DNA of 64,000 nt, from the NCBI GenBank assembly GCA_013215805.1, contig JABSQM010000014.1, positions 186,001 through 250,000 of the forward strand. Reading direction: 5' to 3'. The DNA comes from Piscirickettsiaceae bacterium (GTDB lineage Bacteria; Pseudomonadota; Gammaproteobacteria; Nitrosococcales; Methylophagaceae). Position numbers and translations under genes: made by a program. Position 1 is the stretch's first letter. Each line of letters opens with the position of its first letter. A model generated the notes under the pieces. That model worked only from the letters and a program-made list of their open reading frames with translations, had not been told where the DNA came from and made no database searches. Of this stretch, positions 36,372 through 46,559 are shown piece after piece.

Positions 36372-37097
36372 TTGATCAGTCTCTATGCCATTTGTAAAAA
36401 TTGCCTAAATATAAGATATTATGTATATTATTATTATGGTTGGTTATAAACTATAATCCCATCCGAATGGGGTTATGTTGACAAATAACTTCTATGGGAG
36501 GATAATATTTGCCTTGCTAATAATTACATCAAGACAGAACAAGTAATTTTTTACCATGACAATGGTCTTACCAAAGCCAATAATATCTGTGATCTCTGAG
36601 TGATCTACATCTATCTATTTACTTGGATAACAACCTAAAAAATAGTAAACAGAAGCAATAATTGAGGTAGAAATTAAAAGATATGACAATGCCCCATCCA
36701 ACCTTCAGCTATTCTACAAATCATAAAAGTTGAAATTATATATTCATCATCAATAGGCATTTCACTCATCTTTATGAACAGCCTAGTATGAATTAGATAG
36801 AAGCTTTACAATACGAAGGATTAATTGCATTATTAAAGTTTATAATGACTATCCTTTACCATCTAACATCCACATATTAATTCATTATTTCGATGGCAAT
36901 CACTAATATCAAAAACCTGTCTTTTAGGTAATTTTTATAAGCATGAAAATAACATCATAAATATTTTTTATGATCTACAAAATCTGTTGACCTCAAATTA
37001 TAAGATTTCAACCAATATATCTTAGTTATCATTATGATGAAGTTATCCAAAATAATAAGATGCACAAATTATAAATCCATTCAAATAAAAAACACTA
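36372..37097. other. spacer between divergent rnhA and gloB
   Basis: 725 bases. In Pseudomonas and E. coli a SAM methyltransferase gene (yafS type) sits here. Short minus-strand pieces resembling RIAEGW might be its last trace, but I could not line up the motif I methyltransferase signature, so no gene or relic is called. Confidence 0.35.
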
Positions 37098-37868
37098 ATG
37101 CCATACATTCAAGCAGTCCCAGCCCTAAAAGATAATTATATATGGCTTATACATTCAATCAATAGCAATGATGTGTTAATTGTAGACCCCGGAGATGCCG
37201 AACCTGTAATTAAAGCTATCACTAAAAAACATAGATCTCCTATTGCCATTTTAAACACTCACCATCATTACGATCACGTAGATGGAATTACACAATTAGT
37301 TGACAAATATGATATACCAGTATATGGATCTGATACTGTGTATATTCCCAAACAATCAATATCATTTTCAGGCGCCTGTAAAATAACATTACATCCTAAT
37401 TTTCCTGAATTTAAAATATTGGATATACCCGGCCATACGGCCAATCATATCGCATATCTAGTTAATGATATGCTGTTTTGTGGGGATACACTTTTCGCCG
37501 CAGGATGTGGTCGTTTATTAGGAGGAACCGCAACTCAACTTTTTGACTCATTAAAAAAAATCAGTAAACTACCAAACAGCACTAGAATATTCTGTGGTCA
37601 TGAATACACTCAAAATAATCTGAAATTTGCATTAACGGTTGAGCCTAATAATGAAGAAATAAAAAAACGAATTAACAAAATAAAATTTTTACAACGAGCC
37701 GGAAAGCCTATCTCACCTACTACAATTTCACTTGAATTGGCGACCAATCCTTTTCTGCGCTGCGATAGAAACGAAGTCATTAGAGCTGCACAGCGATTTG
37801 CTGGTGCTAAACTAGATAATCCACTTGCTGTTTTTACTTCATTACGAGTGTGGAAAGATTTATTCTGA
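37098..37868 (+). CDS. gloB: hydroxyacylglutathione hydrolase (glyoxalase II)
   Basis: Hydrolyses S-lactoylglutathione to lactate and glutathione, the second step of methylglyoxal removal. 256 residues. Metallo-beta-lactamase fold with THHHYDHVDG near residue 53, PGHTANHIAYLV near 110, CGDTLFAAGCGRLLGG near 130, FCGHEYTQNNLKFA near 168 and the C-terminal substrate helices. Conserved neighbourhood with rnhA/dnaQ and mltD. It works with the glutathione made by GshB. Confidence 0.97.
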   Translation: MPYIQAVPALKDNYIWLIHSINSNDVLIVDPGDAEPVIKAITKKHRSPIAILNTHHHYDHVDGITQLVDKYDIPVYGSDTVYIPKQSISFSGACKITLHPNFPEFKILDIPGHTANHIAYLVNDMLFCGDTLFAAGCGRLLGGTATQLFDSLKKISKLPNSTRIFCGHEYTQNNLKFALTVEPNNEEIKKRINKIKFLQRAGKPISPTTISLELATNPFLRCDRNEVIRAAQRFAGAKLDNPLAVFTSLRVWKDLF

Positions 37869-38507
37869 TGAATTATGTTGATTGATATTAAAACTCAGCA
37901 GGGAGTCATAGCAAAAATTAAAAACAAACAACATTTATATAATATAATGACGACAACAATATAATTAAGATATTATACTGTATTTATACAGCATTATTTC
38001 AAAATAGAAATAAGACGCCATAATATAAATATTTGGAAAATGAGATTCGTATCTTCAATAGTTTGTTGTGACTTTATATTTGAGGAATAATATACGGACG
38101 AATCTATTACCATTTAAAATGGATGAGATATAACTTGGATATAATCTACACATTTAGTAGAATCATGATGAAAAATAATATTAGTATAATCAATAAATTG
38201 GTCTTTGTAGTAATCATATTGGCTATGAGAGCAACAATTTAATTATTGAATCAGGTATTTACCTCCGGCTATCACCAAAATGTACGCATTCTTCCTATCC
38301 AAAATTTTAATTTACCTATTTAATTCTATGATACAGGTCGAATTAAAATTAATATCAACTTACCAAAGATATATTTGACTAATAAACTAACATTGGACAT
38401 ACTGTATATACCTACATCAAGCCAATGAGGTCTACAGCACAAATAATAACGATATAAAATTAGCAATTTACTAGCCATAAGCTCCCCATCGTCATGCTGG
38501 TATTAAC
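37869..38507. other. spacer between convergent gloB and pyrD
   Basis: 640 AT-rich bases with no gene, tRNA or strong terminator recognised. Confidence 0.4.
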
Positions 38508-39530
38508 TTAGGTTCTGTCGTTTATACATCCGACTATATCTTTAATTAAACCCGGGCCATGATATATCAATCCGCTATAAATTTGTACTAAACTCGCACC
38601 AGCATCTATTTTTAGTTGTGCATCACAACGCGACATAATACCACCAACAGCAATTATAGGAAAATCTTCTGGTAAGGCCCGACTGAATTTACGTATCATA
38701 TCTGTTGATTCAGAAAAAACAGGACGACCACTAAGGCCGCCAGCCTCATCCCAATGCTTTATACCTATCACACTGTCACGAGATATCGTAGTATTGTTAA
38801 CTACTACTGCATCAATTTTATATTCAACAAAAGACTGTGCCAACTGCTCAATATCATTATCTTCAAGATCTGGCGCTATCTTTACAGCTATAGGTATATA
38901 ATGTTGATAGCATTCTTGTAACCTTAAATGTTCTTGTTTAAGTTGATCCAACAAACTATCAAGTGACTTACCAAACTGTAAAGCACGGAGCCCAGGCGTG
39001 TTGGGAGACGAAATATTAATAGTTATATAGTCAGCATAAGGATATACCCTGTTCAAACCAATCAAATAGTCCTCAACTATTTTTTTTTCTGATGTGTCAA
39101 AATTTTTACCGATATTAATTCCCAATATGATATCTTTTTTCACTTTTTTTACTCGTTTAACTACATAGTCGACTCCTAGATTATTGAACCCCATTCGATT
39201 AATAATTGCCTCTGCTGCGGGCAAACGAAATAACCGTGGCTTAGAGTTGCCCTGCTGTGGTCTTGGAGTTACTGTGCCAATCTCAACGAAGCCGAACCCT
39301 AGAGATGACATAGCATCAATGTAATCACCATCTTTATCAAAACCAGCAGCTAATCCAACCGCATTAGGAAATGTCAATCCCATTATATCGATGGAAGATG
39401 CCGGATATTTTTGATAGAACAGCGATGATAAGCCGCTCTTCGCAATACAATTTAAACTTTGTAAGCCTATGTAATGTGATTTTTCCACATCGAACTTGAA
39501 TATTAAGTTTCGTATCAGGTCGTATAACAT
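38508..39530 (-). CDS. pyrD: dihydroorotate dehydrogenase, class 2
   Basis: FMN enzyme of pyrimidine synthesis that oxidises dihydroorotate to orotate and passes electrons to quinone at the inner membrane. 340 residues. The N-terminal membrane-facing helix (MLYDLIRNLIFKFDVEKSH) marks class 2. Then NAVGLAAGFDKDGDYID near 55, GFVEIGTVTPRPQQGN, NRMGFNNLG, ITINISSPNTPGLRALQ near 172 and PIIAVGGI near 293. Its ATG immediately follows the stop of the DUF2797 gene (TAG then ATG), so the two are probably cotranslated. Confidence 0.97.
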   Translation of the reverse strand: MLYDLIRNLIFKFDVEKSHYIGLQSLNCIAKSGLSSLFYQKYPASSIDIMGLTFPNAVGLAAGFDKDGDYIDAMSSLGFGFVEIGTVTPRPQQGNSKPRLFRLPAAEAIINRMGFNNLGVDYVVKRVKKVKKDIILGINIGKNFDTSEKKIVEDYLIGLNRVYPYADYITINISSPNTPGLRALQFGKSLDSLLDQLKQEHLRLQECYQHYIPIAVKIAPDLEDNDIEQLAQSFVEYKIDAVVVNNTTISRDSVIGIKHWDEAGGLSGRPVFSESTDMIRKFSRALPEDFPIIAVGGIMSRCDAQLKIDAGASLVQIYSGLIYHGPGLIKDIVGCINDRT

Positions 39531-40379
39531 CTACAAGATCATAGTTATCTGGTATCCACTAAACTTACGAATATTAACTACTCCTATATTAAGGATTAAA
39601 TACTGTCCCTTCATACCTTGTAGCACACCATCAATTTCTGACATTTCATTAAAATCCAATGATCTCACTATTTTAGGATAAAATTGCACTGGATAATGGA
39701 TCGTCAACATGATATCTTCGCATAATGGTGTAATTGCTGATTCATCAAAACGTTGCTGTAATATCCTTATTTCATCATTGAATTTACACATTAGTAGATT
39801 GCGCATAAAGATAAGATCCACTGGATCGGCAACCCCTCTCAGCATTGTACGCCAATTTGTTTTATCAGATACATGATTCTTCAATACCATTTCTAACAAA
39901 CCTGATTGGTAGCGACTTCGTGTACGAAATATCGGTAATGTCTGCGTTGCTCCTTGATCGATCCATCTAGTGGGTACCTGGCCTATTCGAGTAACACCAA
40001 CTTTAATACCAGAACTATTGGCTAAATAGACGATATGATCTTTCATACATACCTCCTTGCCCCATTTAAAATCACGACAAGTCCCAGAAATAAAATGACA
40101 TGTCTCAGGTTTCATCATACACAAATCACACTGTGCCAATCTCTGTGAACAAGGAAAACAAAAACCTCTGCTAAAGCTTTTTTCAGTCATACTACTACAG
40201 GCTTGGCAATAAATTTTGCCATCAAATATTAATTTAATTTTTCGACCTATGAAGGGTTGCATCGCAACAGATTGTTCCCCCAATACCATCTTATAATCTG
40301 CTACTCCTCCAGAAGACAATGAAACGTCCATCTTAGACAATTGACCACGGATTTCCGCCACAAGATATACTCTATACAC
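39531..40379 (-). CDS. DUF2797 protein with zinc-ribbon-like cysteines
   Basis: 282 residues from a GTG start; a second GTG six codons on is also possible. Function unknown. Residues 57-115 hold a dense set of cysteines (CQACSSM, GFCFPCSQRL, CDLCMMKPETCHF, GTCRDFKWG) that likely bind metal. After it comes the family-typical block HIVYLANSSGIKVGVTR near residue 135 and PTRWIDQGATQTLPI. The C-terminal third is less conserved. It sits zero bases upstream of pyrD. Retention in an eroding genome implies a useful role. Confidence 0.85.
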   Translation of the reverse strand: MYRVYLVAEIRGQLSKMDVSLSSGGVADYKMVLGEQSVAMQPFIGRKIKLIFDGKIYCQACSSMTEKSFSRGFCFPCSQRLAQCDLCMMKPETCHFISGTCRDFKWGKEVCMKDHIVYLANSSGIKVGVTRIGQVPTRWIDQGATQTLPIFRTRSRYQSGLLEMVLKNHVSDKTNWRTMLRGVADPVDLIFMRNLLMCKFNDEIRILQQRFDESAITPLCEDIMLTIHYPVQFYPKIVRSLDFNEMSEIDGVLQGMKGQYLILNIGVVNIRKFSGYQITMIL

Positions 40380-40500
40380 TAATTATAACTTCACCAGTAT
40401 AAAGTAGAATCTTAATAAAAGTATAATTTAGGGCGAGGCACTTACAAAAATCAGGAAAGAAAACAGATGCCAACCTGGTTATTAACTATAAGGCATTCCT

Positions 40501-42138
40501 ATGTGGAATATAATGCTTCAATTCAAGATAATTTTTTTTTACATGATAATCATTTTAATAATATCTTCGTGCAATGGACCTTTTGACCCAGTTAAAAAGA
40601 TAACTAATAATACGCAGTCAGCAGAATTCACCTATGCTCAATACAAATTGACATGGAAACGACCTCATAAAAATATGCAGGAAACTCAAAAAAATATATC
40701 TATAAAATCCTACACATCAATAATTTATACAGAAGAAATCAAGTCCAAATTAATCACCAATATATGGCAACGTATTCGAGATGGTTATGGTATGAAGCAT
40801 TTTAGTTTACATGAAAAAACTAAAAAACAATTAACTTGGTTTGTTAAACACCCTGACTATATGGATCGTATTGTTGAACGTGCACGCCCTTATTTACATC
40901 ATATTGTTGATCAATTAGAGCGGCGTAATATGCCCTTAGAAATTGCCCTACTACCCATTGTGGAAAGTAGTTTTCAACCTTTTGCCTATTCTCAAGGTCA
41001 AGCAGCAGGACTATGGCAATTTATTCCTGCAACTGGTAAAATGTATGGGTTAAAACAGAATTGGTGGTACGATGGTCGCCGTGATGTGATTGAGTCAACC
41101 CGAGCAAGCCTCGATTACTTGCAGAAACTTCATAATTATTTCAACGATTGGAAACTAGCTTTAGCTGCATATAATTGTGGTGAGGGTACTGTCAGTAGAG
41201 CTATTAAAAATAATAAGAAAAACAGTAGGCCGATCGATTTTTGGTCCCTTGAATTACCTAAGGAAACCTCTGCCTATGTACCTAAATTCATGGCACTAGT
41301 TCATCTTGTGAAACGACCAGAACAATATAATATAAGCCTCAGTCCAATAGATAATTCTCCATTCTTAACGATTATTGACATTGGCTCCCAAATAGATTTA
41401 GCATTAGCAGCTAGACTAGCTCAGACAACAACTTATGAAATCTATCAGCTTAACCCAGGATTTAAACGCTGGGCCACACCCCCCAATGGACCACATCGCC
41501 TAGTATTGCCATTGGAAAAAGCCAATATTTTTAAAAACGCGCTTGCCAATCTACCATTAGAAAAACGTATGCAATGGACACGACATAAAATTAAATCAGG
41601 GGAATCTTTGGGTGTCATAGCCAAACATTATGGAACTACTGTCGACATTATCAGAAATGCCAATGACCTTAACAGTAATACAATTCGATCAGGCAATTAT
41701 TTACTAATTCCTGTTTGCTCTGAAAAATCTAGTAATTACAATAACACCCGCATCAGCCAACTATTAACTACCTATCCAAATGCATTACAAGAATGTAATA
41801 AAAAAATCCACATAGTTGGAGTTGGTGAGGCTTGGTCGGATTTAGCTATTTTCTATAAGGTCGATATTAATAAGCTAGCATTATGGAATAACAACACACT
41901 TGAAGAATCCTTGCAAATAGGACAAAAAATAATAATATGGACTAAAAAAATAGCATGTTCCAGAAACATCCGCACTATTAATTATATTATTAAAAATGGC
42001 GATTCCTTATGGAAGATATCACATAAATTTAAAATCAGTATTTTTCAAATCCGTAGATGGAATGGAATGAGTGATGATCACATATTAATAAGACCGGGGC
42101 AAAATATAAAATTATACGTTGACATTATCAATCAGTGA
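40501..42138 (+). CDS. mltD: membrane-bound lytic transglycosylase D
   Basis: Cleaves peptidoglycan glycan strands in the periplasm. 545 residues. The N-terminus is a lipoprotein signal ending IISSC (Cys24). The SLT domain (about 135-260) has the catalytic Glu in LLPIVESSFQPFAYSQGQAAGLW-type sequence, then FIPATGKMYGL and LALAAYNCGEG. Three LysM repeats follow: about 361-405 (KIKSGESLGVIAKHYG), a divergent one near 437-480, and about 497-541 (YIIKNGDSLWKISHKF). Conserved neighbour of gloB, here separated from it by pyrD and DUF2797. Confidence 0.95.
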   Translation: MWNIMLQFKIIFFYMIIILIISSCNGPFDPVKKITNNTQSAEFTYAQYKLTWKRPHKNMQETQKNISIKSYTSIIYTEEIKSKLITNIWQRIRDGYGMKHFSLHEKTKKQLTWFVKHPDYMDRIVERARPYLHHIVDQLERRNMPLEIALLPIVESSFQPFAYSQGQAAGLWQFIPATGKMYGLKQNWWYDGRRDVIESTRASLDYLQKLHNYFNDWKLALAAYNCGEGTVSRAIKNNKKNSRPIDFWSLELPKETSAYVPKFMALVHLVKRPEQYNISLSPIDNSPFLTIIDIGSQIDLALAARLAQTTTYEIYQLNPGFKRWATPPNGPHRLVLPLEKANIFKNALANLPLEKRMQWTRHKIKSGESLGVIAKHYGTTVDIIRNANDLNSNTIRSGNYLLIPVCSEKSSNYNNTRISQLLTTYPNALQECNKKIHIVGVGEAWSDLAIFYKVDINKLALWNNNTLEESLQIGQKIIIWTKKIACSRNIRTINYIIKNGDSLWKISHKFKISIFQIRRWNGMSDDHILIRPGQNIKLYVDIINQ

Positions 42139-42526
42139 CACACTGATATTAAAAAATAGTTATGTACACATTCATTATTTATACGCTATCATTAAGTTTC
42201 CATCTACTAATATAGAATGAACATATCAATTTAATGTGTCCTACGAGAACAAATAAACAGCTGATAAGTATATAAGCTCATGGGTAAAATGAGTGCTCTA
42301 CACTAATTTTTAATTAAACAAATTATCTGTTTCAGAAGAAATAATATAGAAAGTTCATCCAAATTTTTATAAAAACATTAAAATTGAATAAAAGAGATAG
42401 ATATATAAACACAACAAAATATTTATGCCCTTTTATCTTTATCTAAAGATCTATAAATTATTAGGTACTAATATATATCAACAATCACTCTCTAAATTTC
42501 ATAATTCGAATACCGTGTCAACCTAG
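42139..42526. other. spacer between convergent mltD and the PuuD-like gene
   Basis: 388 AT-rich bases, nothing recognised. Confidence 0.4.
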
Positions 42527-43174
42527 TCATAATGGCATTATCAACAATCCAACTAGAATAGCTGTTAACACTACACTACTGATAATAACGCCACAAACAG
42601 TAGTCATTGGACCTTGTCTTCCCACAACACCATTAATTTCGATGATAGCAATAATAGCTAGTGTTACCCATAAACTAATACCGCTAGCAGCAGAGCCGTA
42701 GCCCGCACCTGATTGTGAGAAATGAGGACCAGCCAACATAGAGAATATCATAGGTCCAGAAAATAAAGTATTGGTACGAGAAGCTAATAAAGCCCTTGAA
42801 CCAGCAACAGGAATATTTCCTTTAACCAAACCTAAAGCTACCTTCTGGTTTGGCCAAATGATAAACCAAACATTTAGAAACATCAAGGTCCCCATAGCAA
42901 TCCCAATAATAATGAACGGATTTAATTCACCTGCCTTTTGCAAACCTATAATTAAGATGATACCAGTCACAAAAGTGAACATTGCCGCCCAACGAAACCA
43001 CCATAATGCACTTGGGGCAAGTTTGGCTTTAGCATCTGCTAAACCTTCAGCAGAAGCTAGTTTAAAATAGCCACCCTGAATAAAATTAAAATAATAAAGA
43101 ATGCCAATCCATGTGATACCAAATAGCAAGTGCCCCCATCTAGCAAGTATATTAATAATGATTTCTAGTTCCAT
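42527..43174 (-). CDS. PuuD-type multi-pass membrane protein
   Basis: 215 residues, about seven hydrophobic segments. It matches the membrane domain of the urate hydroxylase PuuD family: WGHLLFGITWIGILYYFNF near residue 13, ALWWFRWAAMFTF near 55, MGTLMFLNVWFIIWPNQK near 95 and ASRTNTLFSGPMIF near 130. The C-terminal cytochrome c domain of full-length PuuD is absent. Such short forms are common in marine bacteria, and urate oxidation should not be assumed; no purine-degradation gene is nearby. Conserved His residues (HLLFG, GPHFS) could bind heme, which is inference. Confidence 0.75.
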   Translation of the reverse strand: MELEIIINILARWGHLLFGITWIGILYYFNFIQGGYFKLASAEGLADAKAKLAPSALWWFRWAAMFTFVTGIILIIGLQKAGELNPFIIIGIAMGTLMFLNVWFIIWPNQKVALGLVKGNIPVAGSRALLASRTNTLFSGPMIFSMLAGPHFSQSGAGYGSAASGISLWVTLAIIAIIEINGVVGRQGPMTTVCGVIISSVVLTAILVGLLIMPL

Positions 43175-43413
43175 AAATTTCGTCCTGTTTCATAAATATC
43201 AAAAATTTGATTGGTGTCCGTGAAGAAATAAGAACAAATATATTTTCTTATGCATCATGAAATTAATAGCCTAAAAAGCAATATTACCCCCCAGCTTAGA
43301 AAACTAAGTAAATATCCACAGCCCTCAACTTACTAACCTTAATTCAAATAAAAATTGTTCATACAATTAAACACACCACAACTCCATATTATAAACATGT
43401 GACTTTAGGGGAG

Positions 43414-43490
43414 TGGTGGCTATGGGCGGATTCGAACCACCGACTCCATCATTATGAGTGATGTGCTCTAACCATCTGAGCTACATAGCC
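43414..43490 (-). tRNA. tRNA-Met (CAT), elongator
   Basis: Minus strand folds as a 77-base tRNA: acceptor GGCTATG/CATAGCC, D arm GCTCAGATGGTTAGAGC, anticodon loop ACTCATAAT with anticodon CAT, T arm GGTGGTTCGAATCCGCC, and an encoded CCA end. It is close to the E. coli elongator tRNA-Met (GGCTACGTAGCTCAG start, same anticodon stem), so elongator Met is preferred over the initiator or tRNA-Ile2. It is the only tRNA I found in the window. Confidence 0.95.
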
Positions 43491-43629
43491 ATTTGTACAT
43501 AATATAAATTATACGTTGATGAGTAATAAATATCAAGTAATACCTTCGCTATTTCTAAGCTATTTCAAAATATTGGCTTTATCCGAAACTTCGTCGTGCA
43601 CACGTAAAATAATTAGCCCACATCAATAC

Positions 43630-44240
43630 ACCAATAATACTATGTTAAAGGCAATTATTTTCCATCCAAAATTATCTGAAACACTTATTACTACCTTGCC
43701 ACAAACTAAGTTCTCGAGAAATGGAAGAAATTAAACTGGAATGAGGTGTGAAGATGGATCATACAGAAATTAATCGTTGGGTCACCAAATCCACTCTAAT
43801 GTTGGAACATAAATTAAGACCTAAAAAAAGACCTATATATTCTTCATGACATATGGATAAGACTTATGTTAAGACAAAAAATGAGTTATTTCATACCGTC
43901 GATAAATTTAGTGATATCATAAATATATATAGACTCAAAAATTGATAGAGATCAACCAAATATTTTTCAATTAAAATATAGTTTAAAATTAACTTAACAG
44001 ATAAGATAGTCATTGATGGCAGGGAGTTAAAATTATACTACAATCTATGCAATGAATGTATGAATGTGATTATCATGGCTTTCATATCGTCTTTAATCGA
44101 TATATTATATGTTGAATATCGATGATATTCACCATTGATGAAGCATAGAATACGTCAAGCACCAATCTTGAAATCAATTGAAGGAAACCAATAAATTCTC
44201 CATGGCAAAAAATATCGAGCCTGATTGAATAATAGAATAT
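43630..44240 (+). mobile_element. dead IS6-family transposase
   Basis: Plus-strand translation, mostly in one frame, recovers an IS6/IS240-type DDE transposase in order: KLSSREMEEIKLE at about 43700 (family SYRDLEEIMLERG), GVKMDHTEINRWVTK near 43750, LEHKLRPKKRPIYSS then MDKTYVKTKNELFHTVDKF at 43790-43915 with the first catalytic Asp, NLTDKIVIDGREL near 44000 with the second Asp, and ILYVEYR..YSPLMKHR near 44110-44150, where the family has KYLNN-EQDHR. At least seven in-frame stops interrupt it. I could not find the short terminal inverted repeats. It is the only mobile-element trace seen and appears long dead. Confidence 0.8.
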
Positions 44241-44284
44241 AGACATCTAAAAAACAACTGCCTTCTTATTATTTCACTCACTTG

Positions 44285-44400
44285 CAGGATAGTTATGATT
44301 ATGAATCAGTACATCTATCTCATCTGCAATTCTTGCGGCGGAAATTACAAACCCTTTATTTTAGAATCTATCTCCTATACAAGAATATCTGTAAGGTCTT
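44285..44400 (-). pseudogene. possible etfA scrap (electron transfer flavoprotein alpha)
   Basis: Minus strand gives DILV-EIDSKIK in one frame, then after a shift GFVISAARIADEIDVLIHNHNY. EtfA proteins begin ILVIAEHDN...LN-VTAA--I---IDVLVAGHNC. The match covers only about 40 residues with one stop and one frameshift. The rest of the gene would lie where the IS6 relic now is, so an insertion may have broken it. Confidence 0.45.
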
Positions 44401-44576
44401 GTAACTCTCGTGTGATGAAATTAGCATCTGATGATGAAAATTGAATAATTATTATCTGATATCTTGACCCTATTATTAGATAATAAGTCTCCTAGACTAA
44501 CGTCTAATATTTTGTTTACAATATTCCTAATGGCATTACACTGCCCATATCTAATAGATATGCAATTAAAGTTCTC

Positions 44577-46409
44577 TCAGGCCAGTTTCGACAAGTCACG
44601 TATAGCTCCTTTATCGGCAGACATCGCCATCTTTCCAAATAATTTTAATGCCGTAGATATTTCACGAGGACGTGCTTTCACCGGCTTCCATCCTATTTGG
44701 TCTTGACTAATACGACGTGCCTTTAATTCTTGGTCAGATAACAATACATTAATGGTACGATTCGGTATATCTATCTTAATAATATCACCGTTACGTACCA
44801 AACCAATGGCACCACAAGATGCTGCTTCTGGTGATAAATGACCAATCGATAAGCCAGAGGTACCGCCAGAAAAACGACCATCAGTTAGCAATGCACAGGT
44901 TTTGCCTAGTCCTTTAGATTTAATATAAGAAGTCGGGTAAAGCATCTCTTGCATACCGGGGCCACCGCTTGGCCCTTCGTAACGAATGATGACGACATTA
45001 CCTGCAACCACCTTGCCGTTGAGTATATTAGTTACTGCTTCATCTTGAGATTCGGTGATATGTGCAGGACCCTCAAATACTAGAATAGATTCATCTACCC
45101 CGGCAGACTTAACAACACAACCATCCAATGCAATATTGCCTTTAAGCACGGCCAAGCCACCTTCCAGAGAGAAGGCATGCTCCAATGATCTAATACATCC
45201 ATTTTCACGATCCTTATCTAGAGCAGGCCAACGTGTTGATTGGCTAAATGCCTCTTGAGTAGGAATACCTGCTGGACCAGCTTTATAAAATATATGTATT
45301 GAATGACTCGGGTTACGCATAATATCCCATTTATTCAATGCATCTTTCATCGTTGGTGCATGAACTGTTGGTGTATCTGTGTGAAGTTTACCTGCTCGGT
45401 CTAGCTCACCTAAAATGCTCATAATACCGCCAGCACGATGCACATCTTCAATATGATATTTCTGCGTATTTGGTGCCACTTTACATAACTGAGGAATTAT
45501 CCGCGACATACGATCAACATCATCCATGGTAAAATTAATTTTTGCCTCTTGTGCGATTGCTAATAAATGCAAAATAGTATTAGTTGATCCTCCCATAGCA
45601 ATATCCAAAGCAATTGCATTTTCAAATGCCTTAAGTCCAATCGAACGTGGCAATACCAGCTCATCATCCTGTTCGTAGTAACGCTTAGTTATGTCAACGA
45701 TTGTTCTACCAGCTTGTAGGAAAAGTTCCTCGCGATCTGTATGAGTCGCTAGCAACGTACCATTGCCAGGCAAGGACAATCCCAATGCCTCTGTCAGGCA
45801 GTTCATTGAATTTGCAGTAAACATACCAGAACAAGAGCCACATGTTGGACAGGCAGATTTTTCAACTGCATGTAACTCTTCTTCTGATATATTGGAATCA
45901 ACTGCCATCACCATTGCATCAACTAGATTTAATTTATGATCGATCAATGTGGTTTTTCCTGCCTCCATCGGCCCACCAGAAACAAATATTACAGGAATGT
46001 TGAGACGCATGGCAGCCATTAGCATACCAGGGGTAATTTTATCACAATTTGAGATACACACAATAGCATCGGCGCAATGTGCATTAACCATGTATTCCAC
46101 GGAATCAGCGATAAGTTCGCGTGAAGGCAAAGAGTAGAGCATACCGTCATGTCCCATTGCTATACCGTCATCAACTGCAATAGTATTAAACTCTTTAGCA
46201 ACTCCACCTACCTTCTCGATTTCACACGCCACTAGATATCCCATATTTCTTAAATGCACATGTCCAGGTACAAATTGAGTAAATGAATTAGCAATCGCAA
46301 TTATTGGTTTCTTAAAATCATCATCCTTCATACCCGTTGCTCGCCACAAGGCGCGTGCACCCGCTTTATTTCGTCCAGAAGTAGAAGTTTTAGAACGATA
46401 TTCTGGCAT
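44577..46409 (-). CDS. ilvD: dihydroxy-acid dehydratase
   Basis: Iron-sulfur enzyme of valine, leucine and isoleucine synthesis. 610 residues, full length. Cluster and substrate motifs: [12 protein letters not shown] near residue 121, [18 protein letters not shown] near 195, and C-terminal [31 protein letters not shown] near 515-535. It starts [22 protein letters not shown]. It is divergent from argA. No other ilv or leu gene is in the window, so the rest of the pathway must lie elsewhere or be supplied by a host or partner. Confidence 0.97.
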   Translation of the reverse strand: MPEYRSKTSTSGRNKAGARALWRATGMKDDDFKKPIIAIANSFTQFVPGHVHLRNMGYLVACEIEKVGGVAKEFNTIAVDDGIAMGHDGMLYSLPSRELIADSVEYMVNAHCADAIVCISNCDKITPGMLMAAMRLNIPVIFVSGGPMEAGKTTLIDHKLNLVDAMVMAVDSNISEEELHAVEKSACPTCGSCSGMFTANSMNCLTEALGLSLPGNGTLLATHTDREELFLQAGRTIVDITKRYYEQDDELVLPRSIGLKAFENAIALDIAMGGSTNTILHLLAIAQEAKINFTMDDVDRMSRIIPQLCKVAPNTQKYHIEDVHRAGGIMSILGELDRAGKLHTDTPTVHAPTMKDALNKWDIMRNPSHSIHIFYKAGPAGIPTQEAFSQSTRWPALDKDRENGCIRSLEHAFSLEGGLAVLKGNIALDGCVVKSAGVDESILVFEGPAHITESQDEAVTNILNGKVVAGNVVIIRYEGPSGGPGMQEMLYPTSYIKSKGLGKTCALLTDGRFSGGTSGLSIGHLSPEAASCGAIGLVRNGDIIKIDIPNRTINVLLSDQELKARRISQDQIGWKPVKARPREISTALKLFGKMAMSADKGAIRDLSKLA

Positions 46410-46559
46410 ATGGTATCTCCAAATTGGTTTATGTTTTCTTTCTTTTATATTTCGTAATTTTAATAATTATAATAAATTTTACACTGAATTCAGCAAGTTT
46501 GCTGAAATGAAATATTATTACGGTTTCCCATTCGAAGCTGTTAAAGGTAAAATTGTAAT

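Noticed and set aside
36372-37097. yafS-type methyltransferase relic expected from synteny
   Set aside because: No methyltransferase motif could be aligned; position alone is not enough.
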